Below are positions 26,232 to 36,312 of a stretch of DNA of 64,000 nt, piece by piece (the stretch's first letter is position 1; each line of letters starts with the position of its first letter). This stretch comes from Mesorhizobium sp. 65-26. Lineage in GTDB: Bacteria; Pseudomonadota; Alphaproteobacteria; Rhizobiales; Rhizobiaceae. The notes under the pieces were generated by a model. That model was not told where the DNA came from, did no database searches, and saw only the letters and a list, made by a program, of their open reading frames with translations. The stretch covers positions 267,914 through 331,913 of the forward strand of contig MKVL01000010.1 in assembly GCA_001899205.1 (NCBI GenBank), read 5' to 3'. The translations under genes were made by a program, and so were the position numbers.

Positions 26232-26604
26232 AGGGCTCTCCCTTAAGCCTCGGTTTGTGGATGACAAAAAGGATACTCATTTTTCCTTTAAAGTGCAATA
26301 GAGTTTCTCTTTGAACATTAGAGATTCCTTGGAGCGGGTAAAGGGTCCCGCTTTGGAAGGAGCGCGCCGGGGCAGGGGTGAGCGGATCGCCGGGCAGAAG
26401 TGCCGTCGCCCGGCGATTTTCAGGCCGGGCCGGCCGGAAGCCCGATTTCGGCGCCAGATCAGGGCGATAGGGTGTGATACCGCGCAAAAGCCGCGGCACG
26501 GTTTTCGGCTTCGTGCGCCCATGCCTCTTTCCCCGGCGCGCGCATTCGGGTAAGCGCCCCTGACAAATCCCTCACGTCCCGTGCCAACCCAACCGGACCC
26601 TCCC
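26232..26604. other. divergent intergenic region, AT-rich promoter patch
   Basis: This 373-bp gap lies between the leftward transporter operon and the rightward ABC-F gene. The part at about 26270-26335 is clearly AT-rich and should hold the operon promoter and any GntR site, but I cannot pick a convincing dyad. The rest shows no gene. Confidence 0.5.
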
Positions 26605-28227
<1,623 letters not shown>

Positions 28228-28289
28228 GGGCGGCCCAGGCGACGTTGTGAATTTCCGACATTCCGGGAGACTGGGCGAGAGGACGGGCG

Positions 28290-28565
28290 TTAACGCAGGT
28301 CACTGGCCTTTATGACGTAGTTGGGCTGCCGGCCGCGCAGATACAGATTGCGGGCAGCATCGTGGATTGAAAATCGCGCCCGATCGAACGCAGCAAGACA
28401 GGCGGCCTCGGTTTCGTCTTTCTTGTCCGTTCTCGCGTCAGGCCCCGCCAGCGCGTCGGCCTCGACAAAGAAACGCACCTCGAACATGCCATCGTGGCCG
28501 ATGAAGCGGACCGCGTTGCGCGTCTCGTCGAAGCTTCGGCTCGGGTTGGGGAAATCGAGCGTCAT
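28290..28565 (-). CDS. DUF1488 family protein
   Basis: A 91-residue protein starting MTLDFPNPSRSFDETRNAVR, which matches the DUF1488 family (small rhizobial proteins with an FIGHD-type beta strand and EVRFFVEADAL). Function is unknown. Its ATG (28565) overlaps the stop codon of the upstream small gene as ATGA, so it is translationally coupled to it. Confidence 0.8.
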   Translation of the reverse strand: MTLDFPNPSRSFDETRNAVRFIGHDGMFEVRFFVEADALAGPDARTDKKDETEAACLAAFDRARFSIHDAARNLYLRGRQPNYVIKASDLR

Positions 28566-28891
28566 GACAGGCACGCATGGTTCTGGCCGGACTGGCGCCC
28601 GGTCAGCGGATTGCCGCGCTCGCCTGCATGCCTTTCATTTAGACTATTGAGCGACAGCATGCCTTCGGTGGCGCAGCCTCTGGTCAGGCCGGTCGTAGGG
28701 ACGCCGCGGATTTCGGCTGGAGCCCCGGTGAAGACGTGATAGATGCTCCACGAGCCGTCCCGCTCCACCCGGCGGCCATATTGGTGATCACCATTCTGGT
28801 GATCGCGCGTCTCCCGGCACGGAGCTCCGGCCTCGCTGTCGTGTCTACCTGCCGGCGAGTGCGGTGGAGTTCCGGCGTCGTGAGCTTTCAT
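28562..28891 (-). CDS. small conserved rhizobial protein, unknown function
   Basis: About 109 residues. The N-terminal 40 residues are low complexity; the C-terminal part, DGSWSIYHVFTGAPAEIRGV followed by TGLTRGCATEGMLSLN, resembles a short family often seen in rhizobial genomes. No signal peptide or membrane segment. AAGGAA precedes the ATG. It ends in an ATGA overlap with the DUF1488 gene. Confidence 0.65.
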   Translation of the reverse strand: MKAHDAGTPPHSPAGRHDSEAGAPCRETRDHQNGDHQYGRRVERDGSWSIYHVFTGAPAEIRGVPTTGLTRGCATEGMLSLNSLNERHAGERGNPLTGRQSGQNHACLS

Positions 28892-28994
28892 GGTGGCATT
28901 CCTTCAATCCGCTGGTTGCCGTCGCGCCAGATCGGCGGCACGTCAGTTCTTGTCTTTGCCGCGTGCCGCGATGGCATTCGCGCTGCTCAAGGGG

Positions 28995-29366
28995 CTATCG
29001 ATCCTTATCTGCGTCCTTGCCTGTTTCGGTTTGCGGATCTGGCGATTGCCGCGCTTTTGTCCCTTCGCCATGGCCGAACGTCCTTTCGAGAAGAATTGCG
29101 TTTTCGCCGGTCGACGTCTCCTGGACCAACTCCAGGCTGTCTTGGGTGGTCACCCTCTCGTGACGCTCTCCATCGTTGCGGATGCGGTATTGAGGTGAAT
29201 CTCCCTTGGGCGGGAGGGTGCCGGTAATGTGGTAGATTTCACCGCCTTCCGTGAACGAGCCCAGTCGGCCCCTCAAGCGGACCGCCTGACCCACGGCATA
29301 GAGGTGAGCCGCGGTTTCGCGGCGAGGCGGACGGCGACTGTGGCGCATGAAGCTTGTCGGTGTCAT
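28995..29366 (-). CDS. small conserved rhizobial protein, unknown function
   Basis: About 123 residues; the conserved part is YAVGQAVRLRGRLGSF, then YHITGTLPPKGDSPQYRIRN, a beta-rich pattern like a small SH3- or Tudor-like barrel, followed by an acidic, disordered tail. I recognise it as a recurrent short rhizobial protein without known function. The ATG (29366) overlaps the upstream stop as ATGA; a later ATG at 29348 is possible. Confidence 0.68.
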   Translation of the reverse strand: MTPTSFMRHSRRPPRRETAAHLYAVGQAVRLRGRLGSFTEGGEIYHITGTLPPKGDSPQYRIRNDGERHERVTTQDSLELVQETSTGENAILLERTFGHGEGTKARQSPDPQTETGKDADKDR

Positions 29367-29626
29367 GATTGCTTTTGGTCCTGTTCCAGTGCGGCCTCTA
29401 GGAAGGCCGGATCGATGGGCACCATCTGTTGCATCGAACTCCTGACCGATATGGCCGGCAGATGGATGAACGTTGCGACGCGCCGCCAAGCCAAGCCTGA
29501 ACCGCTTTCGATTGGCTCTTCGTCATGCGCGACGAGATATTCCCCGGGCGGCTGCGGCGTGTCGAAGCCCGGCAGCGAAAATGCGGAAAGGAAGCGAACG
29601 ACCTTCTGCGTTGTGCGGCAGTCCAT
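29363..29626 (-). CDS. small conserved rhizobial protein, unknown function
   Basis: About 87 residues with LPGFDTPQPPGEYLVAHDEE, then AWRRVATFIHLPAI and QQMVPIDPAFLEAALEQD. This matches a short protein type common in Mesorhizobium and Bradyrhizobium; function unknown. ATG 29626 follows AAGGATGGAG and is preferred over the in-frame ATG at 29662. Coupled by ATGA overlap to the next gene. Confidence 0.7.
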   Translation of the reverse strand: MDCRTTQKVVRFLSAFSLPGFDTPQPPGEYLVAHDEEPIESGSGLAWRRVATFIHLPAISVRSSMQQMVPIDPAFLEAALEQDQKQS

Positions 29627-30065
29627 GGCTCCATCCTTCCGGAACGTGGCGGTCGAAACCATTGCAATGATATTTCGCCGCCCGCACGTCGGGGCTGGCG
29701 CGGCCGGTCGATTGCGGGATTCGAAAAGATCACAGCGTCGCGCCCAGTGAGGACGGCGTATTCGCTATCGAGAATTAAGAATAAATCAGCGGGTATTTGA
29801 CGCCGCTCAAGCCAAGCCGGCCAAATTAACGAGCTTCAACTATGCGCTTTAATTGAGTTTCAAACAAGGCGTGAACGTCTTTTATTTTCCCCGGAAAGGA
29901 GAATTCGCTGGCTGGCTGCCTGGAAAAGCTTCAAAATACAGACGCTTCCCCCTTACGCAGTTGGGTCGCAGGTGGAGCCTGCGTGCGGCTCCGCTGCCCG
30001 TCTGGTGATCGATGTGAGGTGCCCGCTTCGCAGTTCGTTCCCGAGTATCCTGAGGTATTCACGCA
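29627..30065. other. intergenic region between divergent small-protein and NYN genes
   Basis: The 439-bp region contains the promoters of two divergent transcripts. It becomes AT-rich around 29760-29890. I see no dyad, RNA gene or convincing ORF here. Confidence 0.45.
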
Positions 30066-30818
30066 ATGCCGTCCGAAACCCGTTCGCCGCGTCTCGCCGT
30101 TCTCATCGATGCCGACAACGCCTCAGCCAAGATCGCCGACGGCCTGTTCGAGGAGATCGCCAAGATTGGCGAGGCCAGCGTCCGTCGCATCTATGGCGAT
30201 TTTTCCAGCCCCCGTTCGAAGGGCTGGGCCGATGTGCTGTCGAAGCACGCAATCATTCCGCAGCAACAGTTCGCCTACACGACCGGCAAGAACGCATCCG
30301 ATATCACGCTGGTGATCGACGCGATGGACCTCCTTCACAGCGGCCGTTTCGACGGCTTCTGCCTGGTCTCCTCCGACAGCGACTTCACCAGACTTGCCGC
30401 GCGCATACGCGAGCAGGGTATCGACGTGTTCGGTTTCGGCGAACAGAAGACACCGGAAAGCTTCCGGCAGGCCTGCCGGCGATTTGTCTACACCGAGAAC
30501 CTGCTGACGTCCGCGCCCGCGAACGAATCCGAGGCCACGGCGAGTGCGAAGCCGCTGCAGCCACTGTCCGCGGCGGTACCCATCATCCGGAAAGTCATCT
30601 CGCAAATGGAGAGCGAGGACGGCTGGGTCCCGCTTGGCGCGATCGGCACGCAGCTCGCCAATCTTGCTTCCGACTTCGATCCGCGAACTTTCGGTTTTCG
30701 CAAGCTGAGCGACCTTGTGCGCAAGACCAACTCATTCGACATAGATCATCCCGAGGGCGGAACGCTGCGGATAAGGATCAAGCTGGAGGCAGCCGGCAAA
30801 GGTCGACGAAGGGCATGA
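30066..30818 (+). CDS. NYN-domain RNase-like protein with LOTUS/OST-HTH domain
   Basis: A 250-residue protein: N-terminal NYN (PIN-like) nuclease domain (about 8-150) with the acidic residues in LAVLIDADNAS (Asp15, Asp17), DITLVIDAMDLL and LVSSDSDFTRL, followed by a C-terminal LOTUS/OST-HTH domain (about 172-243, VPLGAIGTQLANL and FGFRKLSDLVRK), an RNA-binding module. The combination is LabA/DUF88-like and predicts metal-dependent cleavage of structured RNA in the cytoplasm. The natural RNA is unknown. Confidence 0.88.
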   Translation: MPSETRSPRLAVLIDADNASAKIADGLFEEIAKIGEASVRRIYGDFSSPRSKGWADVLSKHAIIPQQQFAYTTGKNASDITLVIDAMDLLHSGRFDGFCLVSSDSDFTRLAARIREQGIDVFGFGEQKTPESFRQACRRFVYTENLLTSAPANESEATASAKPLQPLSAAVPIIRKVISQMESEDGWVPLGAIGTQLANLASDFDPRTFGFRKLSDLVRKTNSFDIDHPEGGTLRIRIKLEAAGKGRRRA

Positions 30819-30964
30819 CGCTGTCGTCATTGGCGCTGATCGTCCTCCGGATTCCGGAGCTGCTCTAAATATCCGTATTCACACGGTTATTCGCGTGGTC
30901 GGCCGACCATCGCCCGGTTCCGCGACGTATGGCTTGGTCGGGTCACTCCTGGCCAATCCCGACA

Positions 30965-31213
30965 TTATTGCCCCACAAGAATACCTGCCTCGCGCGCCGC
31001 GACGGCGAACGCGCGCCGAACGCTGGACACCGGCTTCTTGTCCGCGCTGGCATCGTGACAGGCCTGGAGCGCGGCGCGGTGTGCCGGTCCCCGCTTGCCC
31101 GGCCAGTTCCGAAGCAAAAATGAGGAGCATTGATAGATGTCGCTGATGACGGTCTGGGTACCGTCGGTACTGGCCCGGACGGTCACAGGAGGAGCGAATT
31201 TGGGATTTTGCAT
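30965..31213 (-). CDS. DUF982 domain protein
   Basis: An 82-residue protein with the DUF982 pattern: FAPPVTVRASTDGTQTVISD, FLLRNWPGKRG, then AALQACHDAS and a C-terminal RAFAVAAREAGI. Rhizobia carry many copies, of unknown role, often on plasmids or symbiosis islands. ATG 31213 follows AAGGA. A second DUF982 gene lies at 32215. Confidence 0.78.
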   Translation of the reverse strand: MQNPKFAPPVTVRASTDGTQTVISDIYQCSSFLLRNWPGKRGPAHRAALQACHDASADKKPVSSVRRAFAVAAREAGILVGQ

Positions 31214-31599
31214 CGCTGTCCTTAGGGTATCGCTGCCCAGATAGCGAGCCAATTCCACGCTGCGTCGTCGGAATTGCTGGCAGGCCCTGCAGCCTGCGAT
31301 CTCCGCGCGGGATGCGTTTCGTCATGGTTGGGGCCTGTCCCCGAGGGCGCGATCGCGCTGTCGCGGCTTCATCTCCGGCATGAGAAGATGATCCATTCTG
31401 AGCGAAATATTTACTCCAGATCGCGCCTTGTTCCGGACATAGCAACGTTCTATGTTGCAGACGTCGATCTTGTCAGTAGAACTTTGTTTCTGGCGCGAGC
31501 CGCGCTTTCGGCAATCTTCCTCTCAAAATCGGGCCAATTCAATTTTCGTACCTGGTGTGCGGAAATATTACTTCTATGAATGATCAAGAGGAATTCGTC
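31214..31599. other. intergenic region and probable long cspA-type leader
   Basis: The 386-bp gap separates the DUF982 gene from the cold-shock gene. The last ~150 bp are AT-rich and probably hold the promoter and an untranslated leader, as is usual for cold-shock genes. A short dyad GCAAC-N7-GTTGC occurs at 31442-31458. No gene seen. Confidence 0.5.
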
Positions 31600-31809
31600 A
31601 TGAATACCGGAACGGTCAAGTTTTTCAACGCCTCGAGGGGCTTCGGTTTTATCGAGCTTGGCAATGGGCAGCCCGACGTCTTCGTTCACATCTCCGCCGT
31701 TGAGCGTGCCGGGATGCGTTCGCTCGTCGAAGGTCAGAAACTGAGCTTCGACGTCGTGAAGGATGATCGCAACGGCAAGAGCGCGGCCGAAAATCTGCAG
31801 GCCGCATAG
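31600..31809 (+). CDS. cold-shock protein (CspA family)
   Basis: A 69-residue single cold-shock domain protein that binds single-stranded nucleic acid. RNP1 is visible as SRGFGFIE and RNP2 as DVFVHISAV. The frame opens upstream at 31555, but ATG 31600 gives the standard length and follows AAGAGGAA. A good terminator lies 56 bp downstream. Other members act as RNA chaperones in cold or general stress; which applies here is not evident. Confidence 0.93.
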   Translation: MNTGTVKFFNASRGFGFIELGNGQPDVFVHISAVERAGMRSLVEGQKLSFDVVKDDRNGKSAAENLQAA

Positions 31810-31864
31810 GCTGTTGCGCTGGTCTCGGCCTGGGATGCACCGGCCGAAGAGCGCAGGCGACAGA

Positions 31865-31894
31865 GGTCGGGCAAGTTCCGGCCTTTTTTTCTTT
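31865..31894 (+). terminator. intrinsic terminator after the cold-shock gene
   Basis: GGTCGG (31865-31870) pairs with CCGGCC (31878-31883), including one G-T pair, and is followed directly by a seven-base T run and CTTT. Confidence 0.8.
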
Positions 31895-31913
31895 GATGAC
31901 CGGAGACCGCAGC

Positions 31914-32138
31914 ATGCGACACCCCGCGATACCGCAAGGAGTACTGAAGTCCGGGCCGACGGCCGTCGAGAAGAAGCAGGATACCACCACCAAGGCAGCT
32001 CGCCTGATCATCGATGGGGAAGTGGCGGCGCGGAAGCGGAAGACCGAGCGCTTGCGCCTGGCCAGGCTTGCCAAGGAGGCGACAGGCGATGCGGCCCCAT
32101 CCACTGCGAAGGGAACCGGCGGACGCAAGCAAGCCTAG
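31914..32138 (+). CDS. small basic hypothetical protein
   Basis: A 74-residue Lys/Arg-rich protein with DTTTKAARLIIDGEVAARKR as its recognisable core and an otherwise disordered composition. It begins 20 bp after the cold-shock terminator. The pattern recurs in rhizobia but has no known function; the charge suggests nucleic-acid contact. ATG at 31896 is an alternative start. Confidence 0.6.
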   Translation: MRHPAIPQGVLKSGPTAVEKKQDTTTKAARLIIDGEVAARKRKTERLRLARLAKEATGDAAPSTAKGTGGRKQA

Positions 32139-32214
32139 TCCTGCCGGGCGGCCACGAAGCGTTCGGGACATGGGATGATCGGATGGCTCGCTTCGGGAAT
32201 GCGATAGGTGCGTG

Positions 32215-32475
32215 ATGAACAATGAGAATTTCAGGGTGCCTTTGGTGATCTATTGTCGCCGAACAGGTTTCCGTCTGATCTCCTCGGTATCTCAGGCGGC
32301 TGATTTCCTGTCTGCCTATGAGGGAGAGCAGCACAGGCCGGCATGGGCCGAGGCGCTCGACTGCTGCTCGGGCGTCAAGCGGGGGGCCACCACCCCCGAG
32401 CAAGTCAGCCAGGCCTTTATCAACGCGGTAACGGGTATCGGGATAAGGATCGACACCACGCTGCGCCTCTATTGA
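32215..32475 (+). CDS. DUF982 domain protein, divergent
   Basis: An 86-residue protein with the DUF982 outline: VPLVIYCRRTGFRLISSVSQ, AADFLSAYEGEQHRPAWAEALDCC and a C-terminal QAFINAVTGIGIRI. It is more divergent than the copy at 30965. ATG 32215 is one codon after an in-frame GTG. Function unknown. Confidence 0.7.
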   Translation: MNNENFRVPLVIYCRRTGFRLISSVSQAADFLSAYEGEQHRPAWAEALDCCSGVKRGATTPEQVSQAFINAVTGIGIRIDTTLRLY

Positions 32476-32732
32476 TCCCGACAATCAGTCTCGACGAACA
32501 ATCGGATGTCATGACTGCCATGGAGAGCGGGAAGCCGCCGCGGTGTGGGCGCGCACTGGCTCGAGACCTCACTTCCCATGGTATGTCGGATTGGCGACTT
32601 CCCATAAGCCAGGTCTATCCGTTGTAATGCAGGCAACCTTCTCTGTTGTTTCCACGCGAGGCGGCTATGCTGGTGGCGGAACTGGCACAGGGCACGGGCA
32701 GGCGCTTTGCGCGTGCTCTCGAGGGGGAGACG

Positions 32733-33800
32733 ATGCGGCACATCTGTGTCTTTGGATTGCGTTCGCTCGTCGCGGGCTTCGCCCTGCTGTCGAAGGCGGC
32801 GATGGCCGACGAGGGGGAGTTGAAGAGTTTCGGCGACTGGATGGCCGGTTGCGACAACCTCAAGCGCTGCGCGGCGCTGTCGCTGCCGCGTGAGGACGAG
32901 GGCGACACCATTGCCTATCTGCGCCTCGAGCGTGACGCCGGGCCGGGGGCGCCAGCGACGCTGGTGCTGCGGCTGCTCGGCGAGTGGAAGATGCTGTCCA
33001 CCCCCGTCCGGCTCCAGCTCGACGGCGCCACCTTCCCGATTGGCGGCGAAGCGGTGTCGGGCAGTGCCGACAGCGAAATGCTGTCGCTGACCTTCCAGCC
33101 GGCCGAGGTCGCGGCCTTCATCACGGCCGCCCGCAAGGCAACGCGGCTCACGGTCACCGTCGCCGGACAGACGGCCAGCGTCTCGCTTACCGGCTCCGTG
33201 GCGGCCATGCTGTGGATCGATGATCAGCAGGGCCGGCTCGACACCATCTCGGCCCTGATCCGCAGGGGCAACGGCACGAACATCCCCGCCGCCCCCGTGC
33301 CGCCGCGTGTCGCCGCCAGGCCAGCCAGCGGCACGCTGTCCGAGCAGGACGGCAAGGCGCTTGCCGCCGCCCTGCGGGCGCAACTCAGGCACGGCGATGC
33401 CGATCTCTGCGACGATGACGAGACGCTCATCGCTTCCGACGAGGCCTGGCCGCTGGATGACAAACGCCGCCTTGTCGGCCTTGCCTGTTTTAGCGGCGCC
33501 TACAATCTCACGACCGGCTTCTGGATGGTGGAAGGCAGCGATGTCACGACGGCCACGCCTGTCGTGCTGGCGCAGGGCGAGGGCGACGCGAGCAATATGC
33601 TGACCAACGCGGATTTCGACCCGACGACGGGGCAACTCTCCTTCTTCTCCAAGGGCCGTGGCATCGGCGATTGCGGCGCCACCGGCGCCTATGCCTGGAC
33701 GGGCACCGCCTTCGTCCAGACCACCTACGCCACGATGGACGAATGCCGCGGCATTGCCCCCGACGACTGGGTCACGCTCTATCGCAGCGCGGCCGAATAG
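32733..33800 (+). CDS. DUF1176 domain secreted protein
   Basis: A 355-residue periplasmic protein with a signal peptide ending KAAMA and the DUF1176 layout: KSFGDWMAGCDNLKRCAALS near the mature N-terminus, a beta-rich middle, and a C-terminal MDECRGIAPDDWVTLYR. Four conserved cysteines (GCDNLKRC; GDCGATG; MDEC) probably make disulfides. ATG 32733 follows GAGGGGGAGA. The domain's function is unknown. Confidence 0.85.
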   Translation: MRHICVFGLRSLVAGFALLSKAAMADEGELKSFGDWMAGCDNLKRCAALSLPREDEGDTIAYLRLERDAGPGAPATLVLRLLGEWKMLSTPVRLQLDGATFPIGGEAVSGSADSEMLSLTFQPAEVAAFITAARKATRLTVTVAGQTASVSLTGSVAAMLWIDDQQGRLDTISALIRRGNGTNIPAAPVPPRVAARPASGTLSEQDGKALAAALRAQLRHGDADLCDDDETLIASDEAWPLDDKRRLVGLACFSGAYNLTTGFWMVEGSDVTTATPVVLAQGEGDASNMLTNADFDPTTGQLSFFSKGRGIGDCGATGAYAWTGTAFVQTTYATMDECRGIAPDDWVTLYRSAAE

Positions 33801-33812
33801 GCGCGCCGCGCC

Positions 33813-34448
33813 TCAGTCAACCGCCGCGATGCCGGCGTGGTGGCTTCCCAATTGCCAGAACAGCGGCGGGAAACGGCCGTGCTCGGCCTCGATGACGCGG
33901 AAGCCGGCGCCTCGCATCAGGCGCAGCGGGTCGCGGGTGAGGTGGCAGCCGCCGGCAAGCCTTCCCCACAGCCTGTTCAGCCGCTCCTGCCATTCCCGGC
34001 AAAGCCTGCCTTCGGCCTTGCCGTGCTCGATGAAGATAAGCTGTCCCGTCGGCTTCAGAACGCGACGGATCTCGTCCAGCGCCGCTTGCGGGTCCGGAAT
34101 GGTGCAGAAGGCATAGGTGACGACGACGGTGTCGGCGAAGCCGTCTGCCAGCGGCAGGCTTTCACCACCGGCCCTGATGCACTCGACATGAAAGGGCAGG
34201 GAACGGCTCTGCCGGGTGGCCATGCCGAGCATCGTGCCGTCGGGATCGACGCCAACCAGCCGTTTCACGCTCGACGCGTCGTAGAAGGGAAGGTTGAGGC
34301 CCGAGCCGATGCCCACTTCGACGACGACGCCTCTGGCCAGGGGGATCATGCGCCTGCGCATATGCGCGAAGGCGTTGGCCGAACAGCCGGCGTGGACGAG
34401 ATAGGGCGCCGCGCACCGCGCGTACCAGGAAAGGCAGGTCTGGCACAT
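33813..34448 (-). CDS. class I SAM-dependent methyltransferase (UbiE/Methyltransf_11 type)
   Basis: A 211-residue Rossmann-fold methyltransferase. SAM-binding motif I is VVVEVGIGSGLNLPFYD, the following acidic residue is in LVGVDPDG, and motif III appears in VLKPTGQLIFIEHG. The protein begins MCQTCLSWYARCAAPYLVHA, a segment found in a thiol/phospholipid methyltransferase-like group, so the substrate is unclear. Divergent from the SARP-hydrolase gene, with a 211-bp gap, and convergent with the DUF1176 gene. Confidence 0.85.
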   Translation of the reverse strand: MCQTCLSWYARCAAPYLVHAGCSANAFAHMRRRMIPLARGVVVEVGIGSGLNLPFYDASSVKRLVGVDPDGTMLGMATRQSRSLPFHVECIRAGGESLPLADGFADTVVVTYAFCTIPDPQAALDEIRRVLKPTGQLIFIEHGKAEGRLCREWQERLNRLWGRLAGGCHLTRDPLRLMRGAGFRVIEAEHGRFPPLFWQLGSHHAGIAAVD

Positions 34449-34659
34449 GGTTCAGCCTCCCCGGCGGGCAGAGGTCGGCGCGACGGTGACGGCACGAGCC
34501 GCCGGCATGCGTGAGTGCGGTTGAGTATTGACCGGTGACATTTCTCGCTCCAAGGGAGTCTGCTGACCGGGCCCGAGTGGCCCGGCGTCCTGGGGATGGA
34601 TAGAAGGCCGGCGTCCCCTCGGCGTCCTCTCAATGCCCTGGGCGGCCGCCTGCGGATCG

Positions 34660-36201
34660 ATGGAGCGATTGGAACTCCGAGTTCTGGGCTTTCCGGAGTT
34701 CCGGCTGGACGGGCGGCGGGTCGAGCTTGCCCTGCGCAAGGCAGCGGCTTTGCTGATCTATCTCGCCGAGACCGATGGCCCGGTGGCGCGCGACGTCGCC
34801 GCCACGCTGCTGTGGCCCGAAGCCGACGCGGAAGCCGCCCGCGCCCGCCTGCGGCGCACGATCTACAAGATTCGCACCGCCTTCGGCGGCGAGATCATCA
34901 CCGCCAGCGCGGCATCGCTCGTCCTCAGCCCGTCGCTGTTGGTCGAGACGGATTCGGGTGCTTTCGAGCATGCCTGCGATGCCGGTCTCCTTGACGCGGC
35001 CGCCGATCTCTACAGGAGCGACTACCTCGCCGGCTTCTCGCTGCCGGATTGCCCGGAGTTCGAGGAATGGGTCTTCTTCCGGCGCGAGGCGCTGCGCAGT
35101 CGGCTGGTGCAGGCGCTGGAGCGGCTGGTCGAAGCCAGGATCACCGGCGAGCCGCGCGCCGCGGTGGTGCACGCGACGCGGCTTGCAGCACTCGACCCCT
35201 TGAGCGAAAGCGCGCACCGCCACCTCATTCGCGCCCATCTGGCAGCGGGCGACAGGGCGGCGGCGGAGCGCCAGGTCGAGACCTGCGCGCGGCTGTTGCG
35301 CGACGAACTCGGCATAGCGCCGGACCCGGCGACGCTCGCCCTGGTGCGTGAACCAGCCCATGCTGACGCGCCGGAGGTACCCGGAACGCGCTATGTCGCC
35401 GTGGACGGCACCCATATCGCCTACCAGACCGTCGGCGGCGGACCGTTGGACATCGTTCTCGTGCCGGGGTTCATCTCGCATGTCGAGCGGATCTGGGAGG
35501 ACAGGAGCTGCCGCGCCTGGCTCGACGCGGCGTCGCGGCTCGGGCGGCTGATCCTGTTCGACCGGCGTGGCATGGGCCTTTCCGACCGCGTCGGCGCCCG
35601 CCCCACAGTGGAAGCGACGGCGCGCGACATATTGGCCGTGATGAACGCGGCCGGCAGCCGCAGGGCCCTGCTGGTCGGCGCCTCGGAAGGCGGGCCCGGC
35701 TGCATTCGTTTCGCCGTCGACCACCCCGATCGTCTGGCCGGCCTGGTGCTTTGGGGCTCGCTCGCGAGGGGCAGCCGCGCGCCCGACTTTCCCTATGCGC
35801 TGACCGCCGCGCAATACGATCTGTGGAAGCAGCGCCTGCTCGCCGGCTGGGGCGGCCCGGCCGAAATCGAGACCTTCGCGCCCAGCCTCGCCGCTGACCG
35901 CCAGGCGCGGAGCTGGTGGGCCGGCTTGCTCAGGGCAGCCTCCAGCCCCGGCGCTGTGTCCGGCCTGCTGGATGCGCTGCGCGACACCGATGTCCGGCAT
36001 CTCCTGTCCCGGGTCTCGGCCGCCACTACGGTGCTGCACCGTTCCCGCGACCGGGCGGTGCGCGTCGAGGCCGGGCGCTTCCTGGCGAGCAGGATTCCTG
36101 GCGCGCGCTTCGTCGAGGTCGATGGCGACGACCACTGGTTCTGGGTCGGCGACCAGAGGCCGTTGCTGGAGGCGATCGGCGAGTTCGCGGGGCGCGGGTA
36201 A
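34660..36201 (+). CDS. SARP/BTAD regulator fused to alpha/beta hydrolase
   Basis: A 513-residue fusion. Residues ~1-90 form a winged-helix domain (FRLDGRRVELALRKAAALLI and ARLRRTIYKIRTAFGG), ~95-240 a bacterial transcriptional activation domain of TPR helices (HATRLAALDPLSESAHRHLI), and ~250-510 an alpha/beta hydrolase with nucleophile elbow GASEGG, an RRGMGLSDR strand-loop, and a C-terminal acid/His pair region DGDDHWFW. Similar N-termini are more often fused to adenylate cyclase or TPR domains. A hydrolase-like sensor controlling transcription is the natural reading. ATG 34660 is chosen; 34633 is possible. Confidence 0.82.
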   Translation: MERLELRVLGFPEFRLDGRRVELALRKAAALLIYLAETDGPVARDVAATLLWPEADAEAARARLRRTIYKIRTAFGGEIITASAASLVLSPSLLVETDSGAFEHACDAGLLDAAADLYRSDYLAGFSLPDCPEFEEWVFFRREALRSRLVQALERLVEARITGEPRAAVVHATRLAALDPLSESAHRHLIRAHLAAGDRAAAERQVETCARLLRDELGIAPDPATLALVREPAHADAPEVPGTRYVAVDGTHIAYQTVGGGPLDIVLVPGFISHVERIWEDRSCRAWLDAASRLGRLILFDRRGMGLSDRVGARPTVEATARDILAVMNAAGSRRALLVGASEGGPGCIRFAVDHPDRLAGLVLWGSLARGSRAPDFPYALTAAQYDLWKQRLLAGWGGPAEIETFAPSLAADRQARSWWAGLLRAASSPGAVSGLLDALRDTDVRHLLSRVSAATTVLHRSRDRAVRVEAGRFLASRIPGARFVEVDGDDHWFWVGDQRPLLEAIGEFAGRG

Positions 36202-36312
36202 GGGCGGCGCCAGCGCAAACGTGTGAAGACGCCTGTGTCTTTCGTTGCGGGTTTCTGAGATAGGATCCCGTCCGCATCGATGCGATGGCTGGATGTTTTC
36301 TTGGGAAGTTCG

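Noticed and set aside
30879-31445. 188-codon minus-strand frame overlapping the DUF982 gene
   Set aside because: Its composition is that of an off-frame translation (many Arg, Gly, Ser) and it overlaps a recognisable DUF982 gene in another frame.
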